Numbered from the stretch's first letter, positions 1-9,447 are shown. The stretch is 64,000 bases of DNA from Haemophilus parahaemolyticus (GCF_002015035.1 NZ_MUXY01000009.1:22759-86758), one strand, 5' to 3'. The notes: a model not told the origin generated them from the letters alone. A program made the numbers and translations.

Positions 1-421
1 CTTGACCTCCCATCGCCATATCTTTACGGCGAAAATCTCCCACAGTAGTAATCCCCGTACGTGCGGCAACTAAATTCATATCGCCAATTTGCATCGTAAA
101 TGGGAAGTTACCTTGTGGAGCGTGCCAAACCGTCTGCCCGTGGCAACCAATGGCGGTAATTTGGCTTGCCTCAAGCTGGTTTTTCACCAGGAAATCATTC
201 ACACAATCGGCATACAACACGCCCAAATGGTGATCGATTTCCCCTAATTTTTGTAACGATGTTTCACCCGACTTCAATAAAACAGACAAATCCGCTCGCA
301 GTGCTTCGGGCATAGGAACAAAGTCACTTGCCATCAATTTCGCCCCGTTCTCAAAATCCACTAAGGCTAAATCTACGCCATCAAGGCTTGTACCAGACAT
401 AATGCCTAAATATAACTTCAT
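1..421 (-). CDS. anmK: Anhydro-N-acetylmuramic acid kinase, 5' part (runs off the window)
   Basis: The first 140 codons are present; the family is usually about 370 residues. AnmK phosphorylates 1,6-anhydro-MurNAc released from the cell wall, producing MurNAc-6-phosphate in the cytoplasmic muropeptide recycling pathway. The glycine-rich ATP site [12 protein letters not shown] is at residues 6-17 and the conserved GCHGQTVWH is at 92-100. The ATG at 419-421 is the natural start because the family begins a few residues before GIMSGTS. The gene is divergent from the large exoprotein gene to the right, with about 305 bp between them. Identity is secure; completeness of the 3' part cannot be judged. 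Confidence 0.95.
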   Translation of the reverse strand, partial: MKLYLGIMSGTSLDGVDLALVDFENGAKLMASDFVPMPEALRADLSVLLKSGETSLQKLGEIDHHLGVLYADCVNDFLVKNQLEASQITAIGCHGQTVWHAPQGNFPFTMQIGDMNLVAARTGITTVGDFRRKDMAMGGQ

Positions 422-534
422 ATTTATCTCTCTCTAATTAGTTTCTAACATTGTCCCATATTCTAACGCTTAACCAAACATAGCAAACGATTGCGTAAAA
501 TTTAACTTAAAACACTCCAAAAACTTTCTATTTT

Positions 535-550
535 TGTGAAGTAGATCACA
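535..550. promoter_or_regulatory. CRP (cAMP receptor protein) site, perfect consensus arms
   Basis: The sequence TGTGA-AGTAGA-TCACA matches both half-sites of the CRP consensus exactly, with the required 6-bp spacer. It lies 176 bp before the exoprotein ATG at 727 and 113 bp before the divergent anmK ATG, so it could act on either gene. No convincing -35/-10 pair was identified beside it. The rest of the 422-726 gap is AT-rich and holds an uptake-sequence core near 690; no small gene is visible. Confidence 0.7.
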
Positions 551-726
551 TTTTCAAGAGATAAATTACTAGTCGAACCCTCCCATTTTTGTTTTAATAT
601 CAGCATTTTGTATTTAGCTTCTATATCTATCTAAACGTCTAGCCAAGAGGTAAGATTTCGTCAGAAATTTGCAAAAAGCACGATAAATCTCACCGCTTGT
701 ATCGTTCCATTTTGTGAGGTGCCAAT

Positions 727-3700
727 ATGTCTAAACCCTACTCTTTAAGCAAAATTTCGCTTGCGATTACATTGAGTATTGCAGGTCAATCAGCGTTTGC
801 GGAAATTACCAGTGCCGATGCTAATACGCAAGTGAGCAAAAAACAGGGCATTGAAATTATCAATATCGCCAACCCAAGCAATGCGGGCTTATCGCATAAC
901 CGATACGATAAATTCAATGTGGATAAGGCAGGAGCGGTGTTAAATAACGCTCGTCAAAATGGCAAATCTCAACTCGCAGGCGATCTGAACGCCAACCCAA
1001 ATCTCAAAACCCAATCCGCAAAAGTGATTCTTAATGAAGTGGTGAGTCGCAATTCTTCTAAAATTGCTGGTCAGCAAGAAATCTTTGGTGATAAAGCCGA
1101 TTATGTGTTAGCTAACCCGAACGGCATTAGCGTGGAAGGAGGCGGTTTTATTAATACGCCTCGTGCTTCGCTTATGGTAGGTAAACCGCAAGTCGCAGAG
1201 GGTAAACTTAAAGGCTATGATGCAACAGGCGATAAAGCGTTAAGCACCAGCGGCAAAATTACCAGTTCTGGCGACATTGATTTAATTGCACCGCAAGTGA
1301 CCGTTGGCGGACAAATTACCACCAAAGATGGCGTAAATATAATTACGGGCAAAAATAAAATTGCACGTGAAGACAATGGCACGCTTAAAATCACCACAAC
1401 TGAACGCAAAGGGCAAGTATTAGACGGCAAAGTCGTGGGTAGTATTCAAGCGGGTAGAATCCGTATTCATTCAACCGATGATCGTGCGACTATCACCGCT
1501 CAAGCGGCTGATTTACAAGCAAAAGAAGTGGATATTACCGCAGGCAATGCAAACTTAAACGGTAGAATTAGTCGTCATACAGATCGTGGTAAAGCCAAAA
1601 TTACGCATCAAAATGGCGTACAAGCTCGTGAACATCAAAGTGGCTCAAGTGAAAGCTACCAAGCAACGCGTATTCAAGCTGAACAATTTGATATGAATAT
1701 CAGCGGTAATTTGAATATCGTAGGCACAGATATTCAAACCAAAAATAGTAATATTCGCGGTGGCAACATACATTTAGGGGCAGAAAAAACCGTAAATTTA
1801 GGTGAACACAGCAAAAACCAAAGCAAAGGCAGTTGGTATCGCAATGAACAAGAGAGCAATCGTGTTGAAACCACACACCGCACTACGATTGCAGGCGATA
1901 GCGTAAACCTTGAAGCAACCAAAGGTAAAGTGACCACTGAAGGTGCAAAAGTTTCCGCAAAAACGATCGCTATTTATGGCGAACAAGGCGTAAATTTACG
2001 TGGTGTAAAAGCCACTACCACTCAAACGGCTCGTGCTGAATTTAAAAATGAAACTGCACGTTTAAAAACAGGTTTAAGTAGCCAAGATAGTAGCGTGCAA
2101 CACTACACTGCGACAGAATTAACGACTGAACAAGATCTTATTTTAGGCGGTAAAGGCGACGTACATTTAACAGGCGTAGTGGCAAATGTGGATGGTGTAT
2201 TGCTCGCGAAAAACAGCGGTTCGCTCTCATTCGGTTCAGAGAAATCTAGTGAAAGTTATAACCTCAGCGATGATATGCGTTTCTGGGGTGGTTTAGCAGG
2301 CTCTAAAACCGTGGGTACAGGCAGAAGTGCGGAAACTGTTCACGGAGCTGATTTTACCGTTAAAGGCGATGCGACTTTAGATGCAAGCCGTGGCGTGCAT
2401 ATTTCAGGCAGCCGTGTCGTAACAGGTGGTAATGGCGTAGTAAAAGGCAATGCAGGTGCATTAGTCATTGATAGCACTCAAGCGAAAACCACTGCAGTTG
2501 ATTATGCTCGTCAAGGTACAATTTTTGACATTACCAAGGCTCGCCAAAGTAGCTATACACATACTTCTACTGCAAAAGGTTCAACCTTAAAATCAGAATC
2601 GAATCTCCAACTTTCTACTAGCAAAAACGTGAGCATTGCTGGCTCAACCGTGCAATCTGTGGGCTTGCTGGACATTGCAGCGAAAAGTGGCATTGAAGTG
2701 AAAGGCTCAACTAACCACGTTCATACGGAATCAAGCAAGGCTGGTTTTAGTTTCGCAGGCGGTTTCGATAGCCTCAAAACATCATTCCAACACGGACATT
2801 TAACCGCAAACCTCAATATTGATAACAGCAAAGGCACGCCAAGCGTAGATTCAGATATTGAAATTAGCCAAGAGAAAAAAGCAGATGCGGTAAATGCAGA
2901 AGGTAAATTCCACTTGGGCTTGAACGTTTACAATAACAGCCAAAATAGTCACACAACAACGCATACAGGTTCAAGCGTAAAAGGGAACGATGTAGCATTG
3001 AATGCAAAAACTGTGACTGTTTCAGGCAGTGAAGTGGCGGCAACTCACGGCAATTTAGTCATTAACGCGGATAAAATCACGACACAGGCAGCTCAAAATC
3101 AAAGCATCAACAACAGCGTGAAAAATGAAGTAAATGTTGGTTTGAGCGGTACAATAACAGAGAGCAAATTAAGTGGTACGTTAGGTGTGAGTGTGGCTCA
3201 CGCTTTAACTTCAAGCGTGGAAAACAAAGCCCAAGCAAGCAAACTTTCAGCGGTAAATGATGTAAAACTCAACGCTAATCGTATTGAGCATCAAGGCAGC
3301 CAAGTGCAAGCGGGCGGAAATATCCAAGAAAATGCGAAAGAGGTACTTCACACGACTGCAAAAAATAACACAAATAGCTTTGGCAATAATATGAACGTGG
3401 ATCTCAGCGTGTCGGCTGGCATCAACCAAGCGAAAGCCTTTAATGTGAATGCAGAACTTTCTGCTAAAGGTGGGCACGAAACCGCTTCAAGCACAACGCA
3501 TACCGCAACGCAGTTACAAGCGGGCAAAAATATCAGCGTGAATGCAAACCACATTCAAGATAATGCGACCCAATACAAGGCGGGAGAAACGGCACAATTT
3601 AATTCAAACAGCCATCAACTTGTAGCAGTTGCAAATCGTGTTGAGAAAAACAGCCTTTCAGCTGGGGCGAGTTTAGGCGTTTCAGCCGATACTACTAACT

Positions 3701-5100
3701 TCCAACGCTTTAACGTTGCGGCAAAAGTAGGAGCAAATTACAACCAATCTACTAGCCAAGAAAGCAATGCAGTGCAAGGCTCAATTAATGCGAAAAACGT
3801 GAACATTCACACAGGCAAATTTAATAGCCAAGCAAATATTAACGCAAGTGAAAATGTGAATATTCAAGCTCAAAGTGCTCAATTCAGCCAAGCAACAAGC
3901 AGTAAAACCCAATCAGGTGGTGGTTTTGAAGCGAAAGTAGGTGTTGGTGCAATGGTTGTGCCATCAGCAGGTGCAGCAGTTCCATCTATTGATTTAAGCC
4001 TTTCTGCAAATGGTAAAAACGGCAGCCAAAGCCAAGCGGCGACGAACACCATTGCGGGTAAAAACGTAAATGTGCAAACACAAGGCGTATTGAACTTGCA
4101 AGGCACAAATGTGCAAGCGGTTGAAAATGCACAACTTTCTGGTAACCGAGTTAATATCACCGCAGGTAATAATGCTGTACAAAGCGTCGCAGCCACTGTT
4201 GCTACTGGCGTGAATATTGGAGCTAAAGTAGCAAATGCAGGCTTCAATGCAAATGTAGGCGTAAACACTGAAAACAGCCAAACGCACACAGGCGTGGCGG
4301 TAAACGGTAAAAACGTGAGCATTCAAGCTCAAAACGGAGTGAATTTAAAAGGCGTGACCTCAACCTCTGAACAGCTCAATCTTAATGCAGGCAAAGGCAA
4401 TTTAGCGTTAACTGCAACAACAGACAGCGTGAATAAAACAGGTGTGTCTGTAGGATTAAAACTAGGTGGTAGTGTAGCTGAACAAAAATGGACTCCGTCT
4501 TCAGGTAGCGGTCATCTTGATGTGAATGTGGTGCGTAATGAAACACATACCGAAACTACCCTCAACACCGATACAGCTAAAATCAATGCTGGTGGTGATG
4601 CGAAATTTATCGGTGGCTCTGTCAATGCTAACCACGCAAGCGGTACGATTTCAGGTGACTCTCACAGTGAGCAATTAGCCAATAAAGTCAATGAAGTAAG
4701 TGTAAGCCTTTCTGCGAATGGTAGTGGTAAACTTGCTGTCCCAACTACTGATAAGTGGGCAGAAGCAGCAAAAAATGACTGGAATAACGGTTCCATTGCA
4801 GGTGTGAAAGCGGATGCAAAATTAGAGGTTAACGCCAAACATCAGCAAACAGCAACTAATGCTGGCGTAAATGCAACACAGGATACAGTTGTAGTCAAAG
4901 GCGTGAAATCTCGTACTGAGATGAAAAATCATCGTAGTCGCCAAATATATTTTAAAGCGGAAGCTACTACAGCGATAAAAAAACAAGTTGAAGCAAAAAT
5001 TCCTGAAAAAGTAAGACAGGTAGTAAAACCAATACGTGCAGTAAATTTACAACTTATTAAAAATAATAAAGTAAATTATAAAGTACGTGTAAGACACTAA
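727..5100 (+). CDS. Filamentous haemagglutinin-like exoprotein (TpsA, two-partner secretion)
   Basis: A 1457-residue secreted protein. Residues 1-25 are a signal peptide ending AFA, followed by the TPS/haemagglutination-activity domain with the signature NPNL at 90-93 and NPNGI at 130-134, which a TpsB outer-membrane pore recognises. From about residue 200 onward there are long degenerate repeats rich in N, T, S, Q, G and alternating hydrophobics, as expected for a beta-helical shaft. There is no VENN pretoxin motif and no recognisable C-terminal toxin, and no immunity-like gene follows. The last 65 or so residues are strongly basic (many K and R) and unlike the shaft. No tpsB gene is adjacent, so secretion must use a partner encoded elsewhere. 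Likely role is adhesion. It could also be a shortened relic of a larger TpsA. Confidence 0.88.
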   Translation: MSKPYSLSKISLAITLSIAGQSAFAEITSADANTQVSKKQGIEIINIANPSNAGLSHNRYDKFNVDKAGAVLNNARQNGKSQLAGDLNANPNLKTQSAKVILNEVVSRNSSKIAGQQEIFGDKADYVLANPNGISVEGGGFINTPRASLMVGKPQVAEGKLKGYDATGDKALSTSGKITSSGDIDLIAPQVTVGGQITTKDGVNIITGKNKIAREDNGTLKITTTERKGQVLDGKVVGSIQAGRIRIHSTDDRATITAQAADLQAKEVDITAGNANLNGRISRHTDRGKAKITHQNGVQAREHQSGSSESYQATRIQAEQFDMNISGNLNIVGTDIQTKNSNIRGGNIHLGAEKTVNLGEHSKNQSKGSWYRNEQESNRVETTHRTTIAGDSVNLEATKGKVTTEGAKVSAKTIAIYGEQGVNLRGVKATTTQTARAEFKNETARLKTGLSSQDSSVQHYTATELTTEQDLILGGKGDVHLTGVVANVDGVLLAKNSGSLSFGSEKSSESYNLSDDMRFWGGLAGSKTVGTGRSAETVHGADFTVKGDATLDASRGVHISGSRVVTGGNGVVKGNAGALVIDSTQAKTTAVDYARQGTIFDITKARQSSYTHTSTAKGSTLKSESNLQLSTSKNVSIAGSTVQSVGLLDIAAKSGIEVKGSTNHVHTESSKAGFSFAGGFDSLKTSFQHGHLTANLNIDNSKGTPSVDSDIEISQEKKADAVNAEGKFHLGLNVYNNSQNSHTTTHTGSSVKGNDVALNAKTVTVSGSEVAATHGNLVINADKITTQAAQNQSINNSVKNEVNVGLSGTITESKLSGTLGVSVAHALTSSVENKAQASKLSAVNDVKLNANRIEHQGSQVQAGGNIQENAKEVLHTTAKNNTNSFGNNMNVDLSVSAGINQAKAFNVNAELSAKGGHETASSTTHTATQLQAGKNISVNANHIQDNATQYKAGETAQFNSNSHQLVAVANRVEKNSLSAGASLGVSADTTNFQRFNVAAKVGANYNQSTSQESNAVQGSINAKNVNIHTGKFNSQANINASENVNIQAQSAQFSQATSSKTQSGGGFEAKVGVGAMVVPSAGAAVPSIDLSLSANGKNGSQSQAATNTIAGKNVNVQTQGVLNLQGTNVQAVENAQLSGNRVNITAGNNAVQSVAATVATGVNIGAKVANAGFNANVGVNTENSQTHTGVAVNGKNVSIQAQNGVNLKGVTSTSEQLNLNAGKGNLALTATTDSVNKTGVSVGLKLGGSVAEQKWTPSSGSGHLDVNVVRNETHTETTLNTDTAKINAGGDAKFIGGSVNANHASGTISGDSHSEQLANKVNEVSVSLSANGSGKLAVPTTDKWAEAAKNDWNNGSIAGVKADAKLEVNAKHQQTATNAGVNATQDTVVVKGVKSRTEMKNHRSRQIYFKAEATTAIKKQVEAKIPEKVRQVVKPIRAVNLQLIKNNKVNYKVRVRH

Positions 5101-5110
5101 AACTCATCAA

Positions 5111-5150
5111 GCAGTCAATTTTTTGCAAATTTTTGCGAAGAATTGACCGC
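5111..5150 (+). terminator. Stem-loop after the exoprotein gene
   Basis: A 16-bp imperfect stem (5111-5126 with 5135-5150, one mismatch and two G-T pairs) closes an 8-nt AT loop. The right arm carries an uptake core (ACCGCTT). There is no strong T-run after it, so it may be a weak terminator or an mRNA-end stabiliser. Confidence 0.5.
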
Positions 5151-5180
5151 TTATTTCAATTATAAAAAAGAGGATTCTTT

Positions 5181-5888
5181 ATGAACAAATTAACTAAACT
5201 CTCATTAGCAGTCGTTATCGGTAGTTTAATGATGCCAGCATTTGCGTCTAAAACTGAGCCTTATACTCAATCAGGCACTAACGCCCGTGAAATGTTGGTT
5301 GAACAACCCATTCACTGGATTTCAGTTGATCAAATTAAAAAAGAATTAGAGGGTAAAGCACCTATTAATGTGAGCTTTGATATTGATGATACCGTGTTAT
5401 TTAGCAGTCCTTGCTTCTATCACGGTCAGCAAAAATACTCGCCAGGCAAACAAGATTACTTAAAAAATCAAGATTTCTGGAATGAAGTAAATGCAGGGTG
5501 CGATAATTACTCAATTCCAAAACAAATTGGTGCAGATTTAATCAAAATGCACCAAGAGCGTGGCGATCAGATTTACTTTATTACGGGTCGTACAGCAGGT
5601 AAAACCGATGGCGTAACCTCTGTATTACAAAAAGCATTTGATATTAAAAATATGCATCCAGTGGAATTTATGGGTGGTCGTGAACGTACGACAAAATATA
5701 ATAAAACCCCTGGTATTATTGCTCATAAAGTGACAATCCACTATGGCGACAGCGACGATGATATTTTAGCCGCGAAAGAAGCAGGCATTCGCGGTATTCG
5801 TCTAATGCGTGCGGCAAACTCAACTTACCAGCCAATGCCAACTTTAGGTGGCTATGGCGAAGAGGTTTTAATTAACTCAAGCTATTAA
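5181..5888 (+). CDS. aphA: Class B non-specific acid phosphatase AphA
   Basis: A periplasmic phosphomonoesterase of 235 residues, the usual size. A signal peptide ending AFA (residues 20-22) is followed by the HAD motif I FDIDDTVLF, with Asp67 as nucleophile, Asp69 as acid/base and Thr71. Motif II is the FITGRT stretch near residue 133, and the metal-binding GDSDDD lies near 194. AphA removes phosphate from nucleotides and other monoesters so that nucleosides can be taken up. It stands just before cpdB, which acts on 3'-nucleotides and cyclic nucleotides, so the two form a nucleotide-scavenging pair, although a terminator lies between them. A purine-rich RBS (AGAGGA) precedes the ATG. Confidence 0.95.
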   Translation: MNKLTKLSLAVVIGSLMMPAFASKTEPYTQSGTNAREMLVEQPIHWISVDQIKKELEGKAPINVSFDIDDTVLFSSPCFYHGQQKYSPGKQDYLKNQDFWNEVNAGCDNYSIPKQIGADLIKMHQERGDQIYFITGRTAGKTDGVTSVLQKAFDIKNMHPVEFMGGRERTTKYNKTPGIIAHKVTIHYGDSDDDILAAKEAGIRGIRLMRAANSTYQPMPTLGGYGEEVLINSSY

Positions 5889-5929
5889 AATAGTGTTGAA
5901 TGAGCTTAAAATAGGATAAACATGTTTAG

Positions 5930-5958
5930 GTGGGCGGATTTCTATCCGCCTACTTTTT
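5930..5958 (+). terminator. Rho-independent terminator of aphA
   Basis: A GC-rich stem (5930-5939 with 5944-5953, core GGCGGAT/ATCCGCC), loop TTCT, then a run of T residues at 5954-5958. It separates aphA from cpdB. Confidence 0.85.
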
Positions 5959-5979
5959 CAAAATTTTTGTGGAGTTTTT

Positions 5980-7953
5980 ATGATGAACAGACGTCATTTT
6001 ATTCAAATTGGTGCGACCAGTATTCTTGCATTAAGTGCAAACCGTTTTGCGATAGCAAAAGGAAAGAGTGATGTTGATCTACGCATTGTGGCAACAACAG
6101 ATATTCATAGTTTCTTGACCGATTTTGACTATTATAAAGATGCACCAACCGATAAATTCGGTTTTACTCGTGCGGCAAGCCTTATTCGTCAAGCACGTGC
6201 TGAAGTAAAAAATAGCGTATTAGTAGATAACGGTGACCTAATTCAAGGTAATCCAATTGCAGACTATCAAGCTGCACAAGGCTATAAAGAGGGTAAATCT
6301 AACCCTGCGGTCGATTGTTTAAATGCGATGAATTATGAAGTGGGTACATTAGGTAACCACGAATTTAACTATGGTCTCAATTATCTTGCAGATGCCATCA
6401 AACAAGCTAAATTCCCGATTGTGAATGCTAACGTAGTAAAAGCGGGAACAGAAGAACCTTATTTCACACCTTATGTCATTCAAGAAAAATCTGTGGTGGA
6501 TAATAATGGCAAAACACATAAATTAAAAATCGGTTATATCGGTTTTGTACCGCCACAAATTATAGTTTGGGACAAAGCGAACCTTCAAGGCAAAGTGGAA
6601 ACCCGCGATATTGTAAAAACAGCACAAAAATATGTCCCTGAAATAAAGAAAAAAGGGGCAGATATTATCGTTGCATTAGCTCACACTGGCCCGTCTGATG
6701 AACCATACAAAGAAGGAGCTGAAAACTCTGCATTCTATTTAGCCGATGTTCCACATATTGATGCAGTTATTTTTGGTCACTCGCACCGTTTATTCCCAAA
6801 TAAAGAATTTGCGAAATCACCAAATGCGGACATCGTCAATGGTACAGTAAAAGGTATTCCGGAAAGTATGGCTGGCTATTGGGCAAATAATATCAGTGTG
6901 GTAGATTTAGGCTTAACAGAGCACAAAGGTAAATGGATTGTTACTTCAGGCAAAGCTGTGCTTCGTCCAATTTATGATGTAGAAACCAAAAAAGCACTTG
7001 CAAAAAATGACCCAGAAATCACCGCTCTTTTGGCACCAGTTCACGAAGCTACCCGTAAATTTGTTTCTCAACCTATCGGCAAAGCTACAGATAATATGTA
7101 TAGCTACCTTGCATTAGTGCAAGATGATCCAACCATTCAAATTGTAAACCAGGCACAAAAAGCATACGTTGAAAAAGTGGCATCAAGTGTGGCAGAAATG
7201 GCTGGTTTGCCTATTTTAAGTGCAGGTGCTCCATTTAAAGCGGGTGGTCGTAAAAATGACCCAACGGGCTATACCGAAGTGAACAAAGGTGAATTAACTT
7301 TCCGTAATGCGGCAGACTTATATCTCTATCCAAATACATTAGTAGTTGTTAAAGCCACAGGCGAACAATTAAAAGAATGGTTAGAGTGCAGTGCAGGTAT
7401 GTTTAAACAAATTGACCCTACCAGTGATAAACCACAATCATTAATCGACTGGGAAGGCTTCCGTACTTACAACTTTGATGTGATTGATGGTGTTAATTAT
7501 GAATACGATCTAACCAAACCTGCTCGTTACGACGGCGAATGCAAACTTATCAACCCAGATTCGCATCGCGTAGTAAATTTAACTTACCAAGGCAAAGCAG
7601 TTGATCCTAAAGCAGAATTTTTAATTGCAACCAATAACTATCGTGCTTATGGCAATAAATTCCCAGGCACAGGTGATAAACATATTGTGTACGCTTCACC
7701 AGATGAAAGCCGTCAAATTTTGGCTGATTATATTAAAGCAACCAGTGAGAAAGAGGGTTCAGTCAATCCAAATGCGGATAAAAACTGGCGTTTTGTGCCT
7801 ATCACAGGTAACGATAAATTAGATGTCCGTTTTGAAACATCGCCAAGCGAACAAGCAGCGAAATTTATCGCAGAAAAAGCACAATACCCGATGAAACAGG
7901 TGGGTACCGACGAAATCGGTTTTGCAGTGTATCAAATTGATTTATCTAAATAA
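5980..7953 (+). CDS. cpdB: 2',3'-cyclic-nucleotide 2'-phosphodiesterase / 3'-nucleotidase
   Basis: A bifunctional periplasmic enzyme of 657 residues, normal length. The N-terminus [10 protein letters not shown] followed by a hydrophobic stretch resembles a twin-arginine (Tat) signal. The calcineurin-like metallophosphatase domain carries ATTDIHS (Asp41, His43), NGD (Asp86), GNHE (Asn126, His127) and a later FGHSH. The C-terminal half is the 5'-nucleotidase substrate domain. It opens 2',3'-cyclic nucleotides to 3'-nucleotides and then removes the phosphate. Two adjacent ATGs (5980 and 5983) both follow the GTGGAG RBS; the first is used here. Confidence in the function is high, less so in the export route. 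Confidence 0.95.
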   Translation: MMNRRHFIQIGATSILALSANRFAIAKGKSDVDLRIVATTDIHSFLTDFDYYKDAPTDKFGFTRAASLIRQARAEVKNSVLVDNGDLIQGNPIADYQAAQGYKEGKSNPAVDCLNAMNYEVGTLGNHEFNYGLNYLADAIKQAKFPIVNANVVKAGTEEPYFTPYVIQEKSVVDNNGKTHKLKIGYIGFVPPQIIVWDKANLQGKVETRDIVKTAQKYVPEIKKKGADIIVALAHTGPSDEPYKEGAENSAFYLADVPHIDAVIFGHSHRLFPNKEFAKSPNADIVNGTVKGIPESMAGYWANNISVVDLGLTEHKGKWIVTSGKAVLRPIYDVETKKALAKNDPEITALLAPVHEATRKFVSQPIGKATDNMYSYLALVQDDPTIQIVNQAQKAYVEKVASSVAEMAGLPILSAGAPFKAGGRKNDPTGYTEVNKGELTFRNAADLYLYPNTLVVVKATGEQLKEWLECSAGMFKQIDPTSDKPQSLIDWEGFRTYNFDVIDGVNYEYDLTKPARYDGECKLINPDSHRVVNLTYQGKAVDPKAEFLIATNNYRAYGNKFPGTGDKHIVYASPDESRQILADYIKATSEKEGSVNPNADKNWRFVPITGNDKLDVRFETSPSEQAAKFIAEKAQYPMKQVGTDEIGFAVYQIDLSK

Positions 7954-7965
7954 TAATTAGGAAAA

Positions 7966-8006
7966 TAAAATGCCGTCTAAAAATTAAAATTTAGGCGGCA
8001 TTTTTT
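7966..8006 (+). terminator. Rho-independent terminator of cpdB
   Basis: The arms TGCCGTCTAAA and TTTAGGCGGCA pair with one wobble and are extended by A/T pairs. A T6 run follows at 8001-8006. Confidence 0.88.
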
Positions 8007-8064
8007 CTTCCTAAAGAGCGGTCAAATTTTTAGAGGTTTTTACTTAGTTCGCAATCTATCTTCT

Positions 8065-8451
8065 TTATTTTATACTTTTCAACTCTTCTATTGCTTTACA
8101 TTCCTCTTCATTATGTTCACTTTCGGTAACAATGGACTGTAAAAAAGCTTTAATTTCTAATAATTGAGATATTTTATTTTCCACTTGAATCAGTTGATTC
8201 AGTACTAATTGATCCGCCTGATAATGATCTTCCATACTGAATTTAATACGATTGAGTACCTTAATATTCTCTAAAGAGAAACCCAATGTCCGACATTTTT
8301 TGATAAAGTTTAATTGCTCTACGCTCTCTTCATCATAATATCGATAACCATTAACCAACCGCTTAGGTGGCTGCAATACTCCTTGCTTTTCATAGTATCG
8401 GATAGTTTCAATATTAGTATGTGTAGATTTACTTAATTCACTAATTTTCAT
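8065..8451 (-). CDS. MerR-family metal-responsive regulator
   Basis: A 128-residue DNA-binding activator. The winged-helix region MKISELSKSTHTNIETIRYYE and the GYRYYDEE wing are typical of MerR, followed by the dimerisation helix at about residues 80-108 and a C-terminal metal-loop region. Cysteines are at 53 and 118 only. The Cys found near position 79 in ZntR, CueR and PbrR is absent (DHYQAD here), while E110, E112, H113, E115-E117 and C118 could supply ligands, so the metal is uncertain. The ATG at 8451 is chosen because GAGGAAATA directly precedes it; an upstream TTG has no such RBS. It lies 24 bp downstream of the CDF exporter on the same strand, probably in one operon behind the MerR-type promoter at 9189-9219. 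Confidence 0.88.
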   Translation of the reverse strand: MKISELSKSTHTNIETIRYYEKQGVLQPPKRLVNGYRYYDEESVEQLNFIKKCRTLGFSLENIKVLNRIKFSMEDHYQADQLVLNQLIQVENKISQLLEIKAFLQSIVTESEHNEEECKAIEELKSIK

Positions 8452-8475
8452 TATTTCCTCAAGCAATTTTTTACT

Positions 8476-9153
8476 TTAATGAGAATGATCACCTAATAAG
8501 AAATGTGTATTTCTATCATACAATGATTTAACAGCTTGAAAAACTGTAGAAATACCGCTGTATAAGACAAAAAGACTTAAAATACCACTAGCGACTACAT
8601 CAACCCACTGCCAATTTAACCACCAAGCACTTATTCCTGCAATAATAGCAACAACCGAACCAAATAAATCTACTAAAACATGCAAATATGCTGCACGAAT
8701 ATTCAAATTATGGCGATTACTTTTTAGCATTATAAAAGCTACCAACAAATTAATCCCAAACCCTAGTAAAGCTACACCTAACATTGGCAAAGCGTCTATT
8801 TCTATCGGAGCCTGCCAACGTGTTACAGCCTCGATAAAAATCCAAATAGCGACCCAAATTAATGAAATTCCATTGATTAAAGCTAACCATTTTTGCCATT
8901 TTAGACTTAAAAATAATCCAATCCATGCTAAAAAAATAGATAAACTATCATTTGCCATATGCCCGGCATCAGCCATCAAAGTAAGGCTGTTAAACCAATA
9001 TCCCCCTAGAAATTCAACAACCATATAAAAGGTAATAATTGCAAAACTGATGCCTAATACCATTTTATTTTTAGAAATTTGACTATGAGGGCAAGATGCA
9101 TGCTGCTGATATTCTTTAGGAGTATAATTTTTTACTATAGAAACTTCTTTCAT
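8476..9153 (-). CDS. Cation diffusion facilitator (zinc-type efflux protein), short form
   Basis: A 225-residue inner-membrane metal/proton antiporter with about six membrane helices. The TM2 motif ADAGHMANDS and the TM5 motif HVLVDLFGSV give the His-Asp / His-Asp site typical of zinc exporters such as ZitB and CzcD. The protein stops about 20 residues after the last helix, so the cytoplasmic C-terminal domain (about 80-90 residues in ZitB) is missing. Short His/Cys-containing ends (QQHASCPH near the N-terminus, GDHSH at the C-terminus) could bind metal. No frameshift is apparent near the stop, so this looks like a naturally CTD-less CDF. It is co-oriented with merR and preceded by its operator. 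Confidence 0.9.
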   Translation of the reverse strand: MKEVSIVKNYTPKEYQQHASCPHSQISKNKMVLGISFAIITFYMVVEFLGGYWFNSLTLMADAGHMANDSLSIFLAWIGLFLSLKWQKWLALINGISLIWVAIWIFIEAVTRWQAPIEIDALPMLGVALLGFGINLLVAFIMLKSNRHNLNIRAAYLHVLVDLFGSVVAIIAGISAWWLNWQWVDVVASGILSLFVLYSGISTVFQAVKSLYDRNTHFLLGDHSH

Positions 9154-9188
9154 TTTATTTCCTTAACTATTTGATTTACTTTGCAAGA

Positions 9189-9219
9189 ATCATAAAGTCT
9201 GTAGTAACTACAATGTCAA
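9189..9219 (-). promoter_or_regulatory. MerR-type promoter with 19-bp spacer and dyad operator
   Basis: Read on the minus strand: -35 TTGACA (9214-9219), 19 bp, then -10 TATGAT (9189-9194). Between them lies the perfect dyad TGTAGTTACTACA (9200-9212). Overlong spacers of 19-20 bp with a central dyad are the hallmark of promoters that MerR proteins untwist on metal binding. It drives the CDF gene and then merR. Confidence 0.85.
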
Positions 9220-9255
9220 GTCATAAAACGTACATTTAATCGGGTGCCGACGTAG

Positions 9256-9447
9256 ACTCAATACCCAAACCAATTCAACAATTTTGTTTTACCGATAAAG
9301 CCAGTTTTAGCTAAATTTAACTTTGTTTTTAAGTTGGCGTTGAAATCTCGCCAATTTGACGAATTACTTGCACAACTAAATACGAAAGATCGGGCGAAAT
9401 TATTGAGTTTTGTTGAAGCTATGGTGGAATGGAAACAAGAAAAATAA
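9256..9447 (+). pseudogene. Decayed gene end without start codon
   Basis: An open stretch of 63 codons ends at TAA 9445-9447 and encodes a plausible amphipathic C-terminus (for example FDELLAQLNTKDRAKLL and FVEAMVEWKQEK). An in-frame stop lies at 9253-9255 and there is no usable start codon or RBS, so this is probably the 3' remnant of a lost gene. A sound terminator still follows it. The break lies a few bases from the MerR promoter, suggesting the metal-efflux cassette replaced the rest. The parent family was not recognised. A chance open frame is possible. Confidence 0.4.

Noticed and set aside
3879..4332. Long minus-strand open frames opposite the exoprotein gene (also at 16321-16680 and 38056-38464 opposite other genes)
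   Set aside because: They mirror repetitive or codon-biased coding sequence, have no RBS and encode low-complexity products; they are shadows of the real genes.
4700..5180. A contact-dependent inhibition toxin and immunity gene at the exoprotein 3' end
   Set aside because: No VENN motif, no recognisable toxin domain and no small gene between the stop and aphA.
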